A DNA stretch of 64,000 nucleotides from Actinomyces naeslundii (GTDB taxonomy: Bacteria > Actinomycetota > Actinomycetes > Actinomycetales > Actinomycetaceae), in NCBI RefSeq assembly GCF_001956585.1, contig NZ_MSRR01000013.1:1-64000 (forward strand), in the 5' to 3' direction. The notes under the pieces are model-generated. The model made no database searches. It was given only the letters and a program-made list of their open reading frames with translations, and was not told the origin of the DNA. This document shows positions 1 through 8,161 of the stretch, one piece after another. The position numbers were made by a program, and so were the translations under genes. Within the stretch, counting starts at the first letter, position 1, and each line of letters starts with the position of its first letter.

Positions 1-1
1 C

Positions 2-868
2 CGCAGCACCTTCACCGTGTCGAAGAAGGTGGAGGGCGACGGCGCCGAGACCCACAAGAACGTGACCTTCACCTTCGGGTACAGCTGCACGTCCGACGTC
101 GAGGGCGAAGTGAAGGGTGAGCTGACGGCTCGTGGAGACGGCACTGCCGTGTCCGGACCCGCGCTGCCGGTCGGGGCGACGTGCTCGGTGTCGGAGAAGA
201 CGTCGTCGGCCCAGGTCAACGGCTTTGACGTGAAGGCCTCTGAGACGCAGAACGTGACGATCGCGGAGAAGGACGCCGCCCTGTCCTTCACCAACACCTA
301 CACGCGTCAGACCGGCTCCTTCTCGGTGCTCAAGACGGTGACGGGTGCGCAGGTCGGCGACAGGGAGTTCACCTTTGCTTACACCTGCTCCGACGGGACC
401 GAGGGCACGCTGAAGGCCAAGGCCGACGGCAAGGCAGTCACCGGACCGAAGGTCCCCACAGGCACGCAGTGCACCGTGACCGAGGACGCCAAGGCGGCCG
501 CGATTGATGGCTACACGCTGGCGGCTCCGGAGGCCCAGAAGGTGACGGTCTCGGAGAAGGACCAGGTAGTCAACACCTCCTTCACCAACACCTACACCGC
601 GGTCGCTGACACGCCCTCGCCGTCGGCGACCCCTCAGCCTTCTGCGTCCGGTAAGGCGACGCCGAGCGAGTCGACGCCAGGTGAGCCGACGCCAAGCGGA
701 TCGGCACCAAGTGACCCGACGTCAAGCGGATCAGCACCGAGTGCCCCGGCACAGGACGGCTCCGGCTCGCCCCTCGCCCGGACCGGGGCGTACGTGGGAA
801 TCCCGCTCGTCCTGGCGCTGGCCGCGATCGCAGGAGGTGTGCTGCTGGCTTACCGCCGCAGAGCCTAA
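2..868 (+). CDS. LPXTG-type cell-wall-anchored surface protein, DUF5979 repeats (5' partial)
   Basis: This is the C-terminal part of a secreted, sortase-anchored adhesin-like protein; the frame is open to the left window edge, so the true start is outside. Two repeats of about 95 residues are visible, each opening with a TFTV/SFSVLKTV strand and closing with SFTNTYT, with a paired-cysteine pattern (YSC/TCSV and YTC/QCTV). This is the DUF5979 (Ig-like, pilus/adhesin stalk) pattern. A Pro/Ser/Thr linker of SGSAPSxPT-like units follows, then the sorting signal LARTG at about 773-787, a hydrophobic stretch and the terminal YRRRA. The signal is LARTG rather than LPXTG, which is common in actinobacteria. 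A strong hairpin lies just downstream. The ligand is unknown. Confidence 0.85.
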   Translation, partial: RSTFTVSKKVEGDGAETHKNVTFTFGYSCTSDVEGEVKGELTARGDGTAVSGPALPVGATCSVSEKTSSAQVNGFDVKASETQNVTIAEKDAALSFTNTYTRQTGSFSVLKTVTGAQVGDREFTFAYTCSDGTEGTLKAKADGKAVTGPKVPTGTQCTVTEDAKAAAIDGYTLAAPEAQKVTVSEKDQVVNTSFTNTYTAVADTPSPSATPQPSASGKATPSESTPGEPTPSGSAPSDPTSSGSAPSAPAQDGSGSPLARTGAYVGIPLVLALAAIAGGVLLAYRRRA

Positions 869-910
869 GCCAAGGCGCTGAGAGCCGGCAGCCGCAACGC
901 TGCTGAGTGA

Positions 911-942
911 GGGGATCCCTACCCGTGTGGGTAGGGATCCCC
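911..942. terminator. perfect hairpin after the surface protein gene
   Basis: A 14-bp perfect stem (GGGGATCCCTACCC and its complement) closes on a GTGT loop, 43 bp past the surface-protein stop. There is no long U tract, as is common in actinobacteria. It probably ends that transcript before the AIM24 gene. Confidence 0.7.
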
Positions 943-1043
943 ATTGCGTTGCGACTCCGCGGCCGACGACGATGGACCAGTCGGAAGTCTGAAGCCGACA
1001 AGGCCCCGTATCCGTACCGCCCCATGAAACAGAGGTACCTTCC

Positions 1044-1712
1044 ATGCGCAGTCCCCTTTTTGAGCAGGCCAACCGTGAGCAGGAGACCGGTCAGCGTTGG
1101 ACTGTCCAGTCCAGCAAGATGCTTCGTGTGGCCCTGGGCCCGGAGGTGCTGGCCGCGCAGGGCGCGATGGTCGCCTACCAGGGAAACATTGACTTCTCCT
1201 ACCAGGGGTCGAGGAGCCTGGGCGGCATGATTAAGAAGGCCGCCACCGGGGAGGGCGGCAACCTCATGCGTGTCTCGGGTCAGGGCGAGGTGTTCTTCGC
1301 CCGCAGTGCCCAGAACGTGTTCCTGCTTCAGCTGGAGGGGGATGCGATCACGGTGAACACGCCGTCCCTGCTGGCCTTCGACGCGCACCTGGGCTATGAC
1401 ATCAGGATGCTGGGCAATGCCGGGATCCTTGCCGGAGGGCTGTTCAACCTCGTCGTTCAGGGGCAGGGCGTGGTGGCCGTGTCCTCCGACGGGCCACCGT
1501 TGCTTCTGGACTGCTCCCAGCAGCCCACCTTCGTTGACCCGCAGGCGGCGATCTGCTGGTCGGCGAACCTGCAGCCGCAGATCAAGAGCAGCTTCAAGAT
1601 GGGCTCCCTCATTGGGCGCGGCTCAGGCGAGTCCTTCCAACTGGCGTTCCACGGGCCGGGCTTCGTGGTGGTCCAGCCCAGCGAGGGCCAGCCGGTGGTG
1701 GCGTCGTCCTGA
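1044..1712 (+). CDS. AIM24 family protein
   Basis: A 222-residue protein of the AIM24 (formerly DUF124) beta-barrel-like family. Family features visible are the early segment MVAYQGNIDF, the central GQGEVFFA, the turn LLAFDAHLGY, and a late GSGESFQLAFHGPGFVVVQPSE stretch followed by a short tail. In bacteria the family's role is unclear; the name comes from a yeast mitochondrial protein. The start is ATG at 1044 with AGAGG upstream. It is notable because the last 207 bp of this gene reappear in diverged form at 2589-2795, beyond the next gene. The function is not established. Confidence 0.85.
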   Translation: MRSPLFEQANREQETGQRWTVQSSKMLRVALGPEVLAAQGAMVAYQGNIDFSYQGSRSLGGMIKKAATGEGGNLMRVSGQGEVFFARSAQNVFLLQLEGDAITVNTPSLLAFDAHLGYDIRMLGNAGILAGGLFNLVVQGQGVVAVSSDGPPLLLDCSQQPTFVDPQAAICWSANLQPQIKSSFKMGSLIGRGSGESFQLAFHGPGFVVVQPSEGQPVVASS

Positions 1713-1865
1713 GCGAGGGCGATGACGGCGGAGCGCTCGACAGTCAGGATCTGTGTGAGCGACCGACAACCGCGAAGAGGCGTTCGCGGGAGGCGGTCAT
1801 CGCTTCTCTCCTGCCCATGTCTGAGGGCTGAGTAACCACCCTGTTCTTGTTGAGACAATGGCTCT

Positions 1866-2465
1866 GTGACTACTCCCCCGCCGATCCGCGCACCCAGGCC
1901 CACGCCGCTGTCGGGTGAGGAGGTGGTGGCCGGTACGGATGCGACGGTCGTGGATTTCTGGCGCTTCGCTCTGTCAAATCTCCGGATGAACAATGCCCGT
2001 GGCTACCTGGCTGAGTTCCTGGTGGCGAAGGCGGTCGGCTCGACCGGACTGCGGATCGAGTGGGATCCTTACGATGTTCTGGCGCCGGATGGGACCACGA
2101 TCGAGGTCAAGACCTCTGCCTACCTCCAGGCGTGGGACCAGTACAAGCTCTCAACGATCCAGTTCACGGGGCTTCGCAGTCGCATCTGGTCCACAGAGGG
2201 TGGGCTGACGCCAGTTCCCACCTACAACGCCGCTGTGTACGTCTTCGCGATCCAGACAGCGCGCACCCACGAGGAGTACAACCCGCTCCTGGCCTCGCAA
2301 TGGCGCTTCCACGTCCTTCCTAAACGGACGATAGAGGATCTTGGTCAGGACTCCATTGGCCTGACAACCCTGGAGAAACTTGCCGGTCCCTCAGTTGCGT
2401 ACGAAGAACTTTCTGAAGCCATCAACGCCGCAGCCAGGAAAGACAACAAGAGTCCACAGCACTGA
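1866..2465 (+). CDS. small PD-(D/E)XK nuclease-like protein, unknown role
   Basis: A 199-residue protein not matched to a named family. It has a nuclease-like core: helix RGYLAEFLVAKAV (E50), then strand RIEWDPYD (D70) and IEVKTS (E80-x-K82). This is the D-x9-E-x-K spacing of PD-(D/E)XK endonuclease folds (restriction enzymes, Holliday-junction resolvases, VSR-like). The rest is rich in aromatic residues with no other motif. The GTG start lies about 6 nt after a GACAAT -10-like box, so the mRNA may be leaderless. It sits alone between the AIM24 gene and a truncated AIM24 copy, with no methyltransferase next to it. Nuclease activity is inferred from the motif only. Confidence 0.55.
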   Translation: MTTPPPIRAPRPTPLSGEEVVAGTDATVVDFWRFALSNLRMNNARGYLAEFLVAKAVGSTGLRIEWDPYDVLAPDGTTIEVKTSAYLQAWDQYKLSTIQFTGLRSRIWSTEGGLTPVPTYNAAVYVFAIQTARTHEEYNPLLASQWRFHVLPKRTIEDLGQDSIGLTTLEKLAGPSVAYEELSEAINAAARKDNKSPQH

Positions 2466-2555
2466 CGTTGAGTCAAAGACGACCTGCACCGGAAACGATT
2501 CATATCCCGCCTAATCTCATCGGGCTCTGACCAGACACCATCGAGGGATGAGACG

Positions 2556-2795
2556 GTGCCTGGCCCCGATAACGGGCTGCCTGCACGTCTGGACAACTCG
2601 CAGCAACCGACCTTCGCTGACACACAGGAGGCGACCTGCGAGTCAACGAACTTGCAGCCGCAGATCAAGAGCAACTTCAAGATGATCTCCCTCATTGAAC
2701 GCAGGTCGGGCGATTCCTTCCATCTGGCCTTCCATGGTCCGGGCTTCGCGGTGGTCCAACCCAGCGAGAGCCAGCCGGTGGTGACGGCTTCCTGA
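2556..2795 (+). pseudogene. truncated second copy of the AIM24 gene 3' end
   Basis: A 79-codon open frame whose last 68 residues align without gaps to the last 68 residues of the AIM24 protein encoded at 1044-1712, about 51 of 68 identical (for example NLQPQIKS, FKM, SLI, LAFHGPGF, VVQPSE, QPVV). The DNA match covers 2589-2795 against 1506-1712, equal length, both ending at the stop. The first 150 or so residues of the family are missing, so this is a gene fragment. A GTG at 2556 could start a short peptide, but no good ribosome site is visible. The two copies bracket the PD-(D/E)XK-like gene as a direct repeat. Confidence 0.75.
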
Positions 2796-2919
2796 ACTGG
2801 GTCTCTGCGGATCTTCACTACTCAGTCAACCATTCTCGAGGTAACTGCCGGCCAGGGGTTCGTCGACAAAGGCAATAATGCGATCGTCTGCTTTTCGTGT
2901 GTCTCTCAGATACAAACAC

Positions 2920-3186
2920 TCAGGCCGCACCATAAAATGTCTCCACGTCCACAAGGGCCTGATCACGAATCAGTGGGTACAACGAGTTTCGTGACACCAG
3001 GTCAACTGGACGTCCGAATAGGTTAGCAAGATCTTGAGACAGGCCCTCAAACTCTCGACCGAGTCTGAGCAAGTTCGTAAGACGATCGGCGTCGCTTCCT
3101 GGCCGATCCTCACCACGAGCGACCGATTCAAAGACATCGAGGCATGCAATCCTGAAACGACGACTGATTGCATCCAACCACCCCAT
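2920..3186 (-). CDS. degenerate MNT-type nucleotidyltransferase (orphan MntA-like)
   Basis: An 88-residue protein resembling minimal nucleotidyltransferases (MntA antitoxin type). The family line FGSxARGExRPxSDxDLLV is seen as FESVARGEDRPGSDADRLT (residues 19-37), and the family C-terminal segment appears as LFGRPVDLVSRNSLYPLIRDQAL. The metal-binding D32-x-D34 and D62 (VDLV) remain, but the Gly of the GS motif is Glu (FES), and the hydrophobic strand after the DxD is altered, which suggests decay. The start is ATG at 3186; an upstream in-frame ATG at 3324 would add unrelated residues. MntA normally pairs with a HEPN toxin HepT; none is visible next to it. It lies in the AT-rich island. Confidence 0.6.
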   Translation of the reverse strand: MGWLDAISRRFRIACLDVFESVARGEDRPGSDADRLTNLLRLGREFEGLSQDLANLFGRPVDLVSRNSLYPLIRDQALVDVETFYGAA

Positions 3187-3519
3187 TATTGCTTTTACCA
3201 CCACACCTGAAGTATATCTAAACAGGGTATCGTTGTATTTTCCAAAATGAACTGCCTGCAAGGTGTAGATCAACATTCTACCAAACTTCGTTGCTAGTCG
3301 GAACCTCAAACAAACCCACCTCACCTCACATGCCGAGAGTCAGCTCACTTGCTCACACTGCGGAAACTTATGGGCGGCCGACGAGCAATACTCGACTCAA
3401 CCATACAAGCACCTCAACCCCCATCGTCACTGCCGACACTCATTCCAGCACCCCTACCCCCTACACACCACAAAGGAATTCATCCACCCCCTTGAAAACT
3501 CAAGAAGACACTCGTGAAA
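3187..3519. other. 333-bp AT-rich gap in the island
   Basis: No supported gene. A plus-strand open frame here encodes a Thr/Ser/Pro low-complexity string and runs into the antisense of the GTPase gene, so it is not credible. The base composition is clearly more AT-rich than the flanking chromosome. It should hold the promoter of the MNT-like gene and the end of the GTPase transcript, but I see no convincing hexamers or hairpin. Confidence 0.5.
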
Positions 3520-4542
3520 CTATTCAGCAGACAACATTAACCATTTTACGAGATCTGAAGATAGTTGCTGATTCCTTGCCTGTAAAGCCGAAGAAACGGT
3601 ATAGCGGATCACAAACTCTGACGACAATCTCTCGCTAAAATTATTCACGTAGCTTACGATGTCTTCATCCTTAATTTCTCTTTCCTGAACGATTTGAGTG
3701 CGATCGAATACCCGAAACAGAGCTCCACAATCTGAAGAATGTCGGACAGCCTCACCATCAAACTTGCTGAACACTACGAGTAACGGAATTGCACTCTTAG
3801 CGCCTCTCCGTGAGTTACTAATTAACTTTGCCGCCATCTCAAGATCTGACACATCATCAACCAAACCACTCTTACCGCTGCGCAGTTCTGGAACAGAAAC
3901 GACGTGCACCAACGCATCAGAAGACGCCACCAACGTCAGATACGGACGCTCAGACGAACTTGTTTCCTCTAAACTAGCCCAATTCTCGCCGGCTGTATCA
4001 GCAATAGATATCTCGTATATGCTAGAACCACTATACTTTGTATGACGCGAAAGTTCTCCTTTCACCACCGACACTCCATCGGCACTGGTTTCCACAGGCC
4101 AGTCACCCAAGTCAAAGCCTTTCAGCATTCGAAACATCTTTATTATGTTATCCGTTTCCCCCGAGAATTCTACATCCTCCGGAGGAGAGGAGGAAATAAT
4201 ATAGTAAAGCAGGACAGAAAATACCGTTTTCCCGACCCTAGGTCGTCCGGTAAGAGATATTCTCATCCTATAGCGACGGCGACGATGCATTCGACGATGT
4301 ATCAAGATGAAGGCAAAAATAATGTATGCTATGTACACAATAAGCATGGACGCCAGCAAAGAGCGTCGCGAATCTGAAAACTCGCCCCCGCTCAAGCTAG
4401 CGAGCGCCGGGAACAACGTAACCAACGCGCAAAGCAGAGAAATGAGTGATGCTACCACAGCAAATATGTCTATTCGTTGTAGACGTCTCTTGATATCCAC
4501 CGACTCAGGTGATCGTTTTTCATAGTCTTGAATTTCAGGCAT
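3520..4542 (-). CDS. membrane-tethered GTPase-like P-loop NTPase
   Basis: A 340-residue protein with two N-terminal membrane helices (about 25-50 and 61-82), a highly basic stop-transfer run (HRRMHRRRRYR) and a cytosolic P-loop domain. Walker A/G1 is GRPRVGKT (99-106), the G3-like motif is DTAGE (182-186), and the G4-like motif is SKFD (259-262, in place of NKxD). WPVETS before G3 could be the G2 threonine region. The layout recalls bacterial conflict-system GTPases (DO-GTPase2-like), but that family assignment is inference. The start is ATG at 4542, because GGAGGT sits 8 nt upstream and the frame then overlaps the previous stop as ATGCCTGA. It is co-translated with the 4-TM gene. Base composition marks the pair as acquired. 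Confidence 0.65.
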   Translation of the reverse strand: MPEIQDYEKRSPESVDIKRRLQRIDIFAVVASLISLLCALVTLFPALASLSGGEFSDSRRSLLASMLIVYIAYIIFAFILIHRRMHRRRRYRMRISLTGRPRVGKTVFSVLLYYIISSSPPEDVEFSGETDNIIKMFRMLKGFDLGDWPVETSADGVSVVKGELSRHTKYSGSSIYEISIADTAGENWASLEETSSSERPYLTLVASSDALVHVVSVPELRSGKSGLVDDVSDLEMAAKLISNSRRGAKSAIPLLVVFSKFDGEAVRHSSDCGALFRVFDRTQIVQEREIKDEDIVSYVNNFSERLSSEFVIRYTVSSALQARNQQLSSDLVKWLMLSAE

Positions 4543-5086
4543 TTTCTTGACCTCCGAGAATAATCCACCCTTCATAGATTGCGACAATCGCTAAGGACGT
4601 ATAGCTAAGTATCCAATAAAGAACTCCCGGAGAATGTTGAGTCACCTCTGTCGCTAATGATTGAGCAATCTGAATGTTCCCATCTTGCTCACTTGACTTT
4701 ACCGCCGCCAACAATCTTGTTACCTGCGCTGTAGAATCACAAGCCACCAAAACGGTCATTTCAATCATTAAAAACATGCCGGACAGAAATGCGACAAGCC
4801 AACCGTGCGATTCCTTAGGTTTTCCCCAATTTCGGGCGAGCAACGCTATCATTACTGCACAGACAGTCGCACCGCAGTCCCCAATTGATAGATTAAATAC
4901 CCCCATCTGGTTGTACCTAAACAGCCATATAGAGAAATTGGGAATAAGAATTGGAACAACAATCAAGACTAGGTATTCTACAATTCTAACTCTGAGAGGA
5001 ACGTCTCCCCAATATCCTCTTTTCGATGTAGACTCAGAAAAATCAGCTCGCCTTCCAAGACTATCCATCACACCTCGCATAAGCAT
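4535..5086 (-). CDS. four-helix membrane protein coupled to the GTPase-like gene
   Basis: A 183-residue protein with no recognised family. Four hydrophobic segments are visible: YLVLIVVPILIPNFSIWLF, then one around GATVCAVMIALLA, then WLVAFLSGMFLMIEMTVLVA, and a last one around VLYWILSYTSLAIVAIYEGW. A polar loop (about 118-150, rich in Ser/Gln/Glu) separates helices 3 and 4 and should lie outside if the N-terminus is cytosolic. Its stop overlaps the start of the GTPase-like gene by 8 nt, so the two are one operon and probably one complex. Alternative starts are at 5080 and 5068; the last has GAGGTG immediately upstream but tightly spaced. The role is unknown. Confidence 0.6.
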   Translation of the reverse strand: MLMRGVMDSLGRRADFSESTSKRGYWGDVPLRVRIVEYLVLIVVPILIPNFSIWLFRYNQMGVFNLSIGDCGATVCAVMIALLARNWGKPKESHGWLVAFLSGMFLMIEMTVLVACDSTAQVTRLLAAVKSSEQDGNIQIAQSLATEVTQHSPGVLYWILSYTSLAIVAIYEGWIILGGQENA

Positions 5087-5122
5087 GGTTATTTTTTCAC
5101 GTGGACTTGCACCGAAGTTGCA

Positions 5123-5139
5123 TTTAGATCGATTCTAAA
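5123..5139. promoter_or_regulatory. palindrome upstream of the membrane/GTPase operon
   Basis: TTTAGA and TCTAAA arms surround TCGAT, 37 bp before the start of the 4-TM gene. On the minus strand it contains TAGAAT, a plausible -10 box, so it could be an operator over the promoter. No clear -35 box is seen. The rest of 5140-5384 holds no gene that I can support. Confidence 0.3.
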
Positions 5140-5384
5140 GCCTTTTTGCCACTACCCTCCCTATTGTGAATATTGGATAGATTGTTCGGGAAGTACTGTT
5201 GTAGCGGCACCTACGTCGCCACGCCTGCTGTAAGCTCAGTCAGGAGCAGTATGCGCTTTTCGCTAATGAGGCCACGCTAAAGATCAGCGCCTGGAATGGC
5301 GGGACACATAAACATAATCACATAAATTCGGAGTCGGCTAGAGGACTAAAGTATGCCTCAAAGAATTTTGTTACTTTTATGCAC

Positions 5385-6470
5385 CTAAACATTAAACCTG
5401 AACTCGACGACATCCCCGTCTGCCATGACGTAGTCCTTTCCTTCCATGCGCACTCGGCCGTGAGCGCGGGCTTCGGCAACGCTGCCGTACTGGACCAGAT
5501 CATCATAACTCACGATCTCTGCCTTGATAAAACCCCGCTCAAAGTCAGTATGGATGACACCCGCTGCCTGAGGCGCCGTCGCGCCCTTGCGGATCGTCCA
5601 CGCGCGGGACTCCTTCTCCCCCGCCGTCAGGTACGTCTGCAGCCCCAGGGTGTCGAAGCCGACCCTGGCCAGCTTGTCCAGACCGGACTCCTCCTGCCCG
5701 TTCTCATGCAGCATCTCCGCTGCCTCCTCCGGCTCCAGCTCCACGAGCTCGGCCTCGAACTGGGCGTCCAGGAAGATCGCCTCCGCCGGCGCCACCAACT
5801 CGCGCAGCTCTGCCTGACGGGCCTCGTCGCTCATCCCGGCGTCGTCCATGTTGAACACGTAGATGAAGGGCTTGGTGGTCATGAGCTGGAAGGTCCCCAG
5901 CACCTCCGCATCAATCCCTGCGGCCTGCGCCCCGGCGGACAGCAGTGTCCCCTCCTCCAGGACCTTGAGGGCCGCTTGCGCCGTCTCCAGCACCACGGGC
6001 TCCGTCTTCTTGCCCCGCACCTCCTTCTCCAGGCGCGGGATCGCCTTCTCCAGGGTCTGCATGTCCGCCAGCACCAGCTCGGTGCTGATCGTCTCGATGT
6101 CCCCGGCCGGTTCCACCTTGCCGTCCACGTGGACCACGTCCGGGTCCTCGAAGGCGCGCGTCACCATGCAGATCGCGTCGGCCTCACGGATATTGGCCAG
6201 GAACTGGTTACCCAGCCCCTCGCCCTCACTGGCGCCGCGCACGATCCCGGCGATATCCACGAAGGAGACCGTCGCCGGGACCACCCTCGCGGAGTGGAAC
6301 AGCTCGGCGAGCTTGTCCAGGCGCGCATCCGGCAGGGGCACAACCCCCACGTTCGGCTCAATGGTTGCGAACGGGTAGTTGGCGGCCAGGACGGTCGCAC
6401 GGGTCAGGGCGTTGAACAGGGTGGACTTGCCGACGTTGGGCAGTCCGACGATTCCGATGGTAAGTGCCAC
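5385..6470 (-). CDS. ychF: redox-regulated ATPase YchF (Obg family)
   Basis: A 361-residue cytosolic Obg-family P-loop ATPase that binds ribosomes and prefers ATP to GTP. The G1 motif GLPNVGKST lies at 9-17, followed by the YPFATIEPN switch I, DIAGIVRGAS (G3), the NMDD element in the G4 position that marks YchF, then the coiled-coil insertion (LEKEVRGKK region) and the C-terminal TGS domain ending VEFRFNV. Length is usual for the family. The GTG at 6470 gives the family-typical ALTIGIVGLPNVGK N-terminus; a GTG at 6500 would add 10 residues. It has no clear operon partner. Confidence 0.93.
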   Translation of the reverse strand: MALTIGIVGLPNVGKSTLFNALTRATVLAANYPFATIEPNVGVVPLPDARLDKLAELFHSARVVPATVSFVDIAGIVRGASEGEGLGNQFLANIREADAICMVTRAFEDPDVVHVDGKVEPAGDIETISTELVLADMQTLEKAIPRLEKEVRGKKTEPVVLETAQAALKVLEEGTLLSAGAQAAGIDAEVLGTFQLMTTKPFIYVFNMDDAGMSDEARQAELRELVAPAEAIFLDAQFEAELVELEPEEAAEMLHENGQEESGLDKLARVGFDTLGLQTYLTAGEKESRAWTIRKGATAPQAAGVIHTDFERGFIKAEIVSYDDLVQYGSVAEARAHGRVRMEGKDYVMADGDVVEFRFNV

Positions 6471-6550
6471 GCAGGAGAGTTTAGACGGCCCCTCCGACAC
6501 CGTGCGCCCCGACGGCGTCCCCCGGCGGGATCAGGCCGCCGGAGCACCAC

Positions 6551-8161
6551 TCACTTCCCGGCGGTGTTGCTCACCCGGACCGAGGCCCGCAGATCACGCC
6601 ACGAGGTGTAGAAGCCCCCGCCGGCGTTGACGCCGATTCCCGCCGCCAGCGCGACCAGGCCCGCCGTCACCATCACCACCACGATGCGTCCCAGGATCGC
6701 GCCGCCCAGCCGCGCCACCGACGGCTTGCCGCCGTCACGCCGTCGACCCCAGCGGGGCGACCAGAACAGGGCGGTTCCGAGCGCGACCAGCGCGGCGACC
6801 ACCGCCACGGTGATGGTGCCCAGACCGTTGATCTCGAAGGGCTTGGCACGCGTCGGCGAGAGGGACCCCACCACACGCTGGTCCCTGGGCGTCTCCGTCA
6901 GAGGCCTCACGCCGGCGGCGGTGGCCTTGGCCCATACATCGCCCTCCTGCGCCGGCAGACCGGCCGCGGCGAAGACCGCCGGGTCCGAGCCCCACCACGT
7001 CAGCAGCGACGGGAAGTAGTTGTTCCACAGGACCCAGGAGTGCCCGCCGTGAGCCGGGGTGTCGATCGTTACCGAGTCGGGCTCCCGCGCCGCGTCCTCC
7101 ATGAACCAGGCGGCCCGGGCCGAGCCGGTGGAGTCGTCCTGGGCCCCCATGACGTAGAAGCGCAGGCCGTCGGGCTTACGCGCTTCCAGCATGGTGGACA
7201 GCGTGTTCTGCGCCTGGAGCTGCTTGCCCCCGTGAGCCAGTGCCCCCTCATCGGGGTGGTCGAAGGCGGACATGACGCCCACCGAGCCGAATCGCTGCGG
7301 GACGTCATAGGCGGTCCGGGCCGCGCAGTAGGCGCCCGCTGAGATACCCATGAGCATCCATCCGGCCCGCTGCGTGGAGACATTGGGGAAGGTGGCCTGA
7401 ATCATGCGGGGGATCTCCTCGGCGGTCCAGGTCTCCACGGGCGGGCGGCCGGCGATATTGACGCAGTCGTGCTGGCTGCCGTCCACGTTGACCGAGGGGA
7501 TCACCATGATCGACGGCGGGATGCGGCCGGCGTCGATCGCCTCCTGGAGCCGCTTGGGCGAGGCCATGCCCGTCACCAGGGACTGCGGGTCACCGACCCA
7601 GCCGTGGATGCCCTCGATGACGTTGTAGGTGCGGCCGTCATCAGGCCTGTAGCCCGACGGCACGATGACGCGCACCGGCAGAGTGATGCCGCTGACCGGA
7701 CCGGTCCAGGTGGCCTCCTGGGAGCCGTCGCCGGCATCGTGGAAGGACGCCTTCCAGGCCGAGGCTGGGGCGGCCTCGTAGGCGGAGGCCTCCGGCAGGG
7801 GCGTGACGCGCGAGACGACCTGGGTTCGTGGGGAGGCCGCCTCGATGACGTCGCCGACAGTGCGCACGTAGTGCATGGGCCGGTTGATGAGCAGCCCCGC
7901 GAGCACCATGACGAGCAGCACCGGCACACTCACCATGACGGTGCGAGCCGTGTAGCGTCCGACGGCGCGCAGCACCGTTCGGAGCGCGGGGTGGGCAGGG
8001 CCGTCAGCGGTCTTCTCCCGCGTGGCGGCCGGGACCGTCCGTGGCAGGAGTACTGCCGCGATGACGGCGGTCAGGAGGGCGAGAAGGGCGACGGCCAGGA
8101 TCAGCTTGAAACTGGTCAGTTCGATACCACGCAGGACGCTCACGTCTACTAAGCATGGCAC
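6551..8161 (-). CDS. membrane-bound alpha/beta-hydrolase, esterase family
   Basis: A 536-residue protein with an N-terminal membrane helix (LILAVALLALLTAVIAAVLL), a second one near 80-100, an extracytoplasmic esterase domain and two C-terminal helices. The nucleophile elbow is GISAGA in the context WMLMGISAGAYCA, typical of the esterase D/antigen-85-like superfamily; DDS and HGGHSW later supply likely acid and histidine. This resembles actinobacterial esterase family proteins that act on cell-envelope acyl groups, but the substrate cannot be read from sequence. The GTG start at 8161 is uncertain; GAGGAGG lies about 19 nt upstream, further than ideal. Confidence 0.75.
   Translation of the reverse strand: MPCLVDVSVLRGIELTSFKLILAVALLALLTAVIAAVLLPRTVPAATREKTADGPAHPALRTVLRAVGRYTARTVMVSVPVLLVMVLAGLLINRPMHYVRTVGDVIEAASPRTQVVSRVTPLPEASAYEAAPASAWKASFHDAGDGSQEATWTGPVSGITLPVRVIVPSGYRPDDGRTYNVIEGIHGWVGDPQSLVTGMASPKRLQEAIDAGRIPPSIMVIPSVNVDGSQHDCVNIAGRPPVETWTAEEIPRMIQATFPNVSTQRAGWMLMGISAGAYCAARTAYDVPQRFGSVGVMSAFDHPDEGALAHGGKQLQAQNTLSTMLEARKPDGLRFYVMGAQDDSTGSARAAWFMEDAAREPDSVTIDTPAHGGHSWVLWNNYFPSLLTWWGSDPAVFAAAGLPAQEGDVWAKATAAGVRPLTETPRDQRVVGSLSPTRAKPFEINGLGTITVAVVAALVALGTALFWSPRWGRRRDGGKPSVARLGGAILGRIVVVMVTAGLVALAAGIGVNAGGGFYTSWRDLRASVRVSNTAGK

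Noticed and set aside
3291-3638. A Thr/Ser/Pro-rich plus-strand open frame in the AT-rich island
   Set aside because: Low complexity, no ribosome site, and its 3' third is antisense to the GTPase-like gene.
5379-6611. A 410-codon plus-strand open frame
   Set aside because: It is the exact antisense of ychF; composition (His/Arg/Gln/Leu-rich) is that of a GC-rich shadow frame and YchF motifs on the minus strand are complete.
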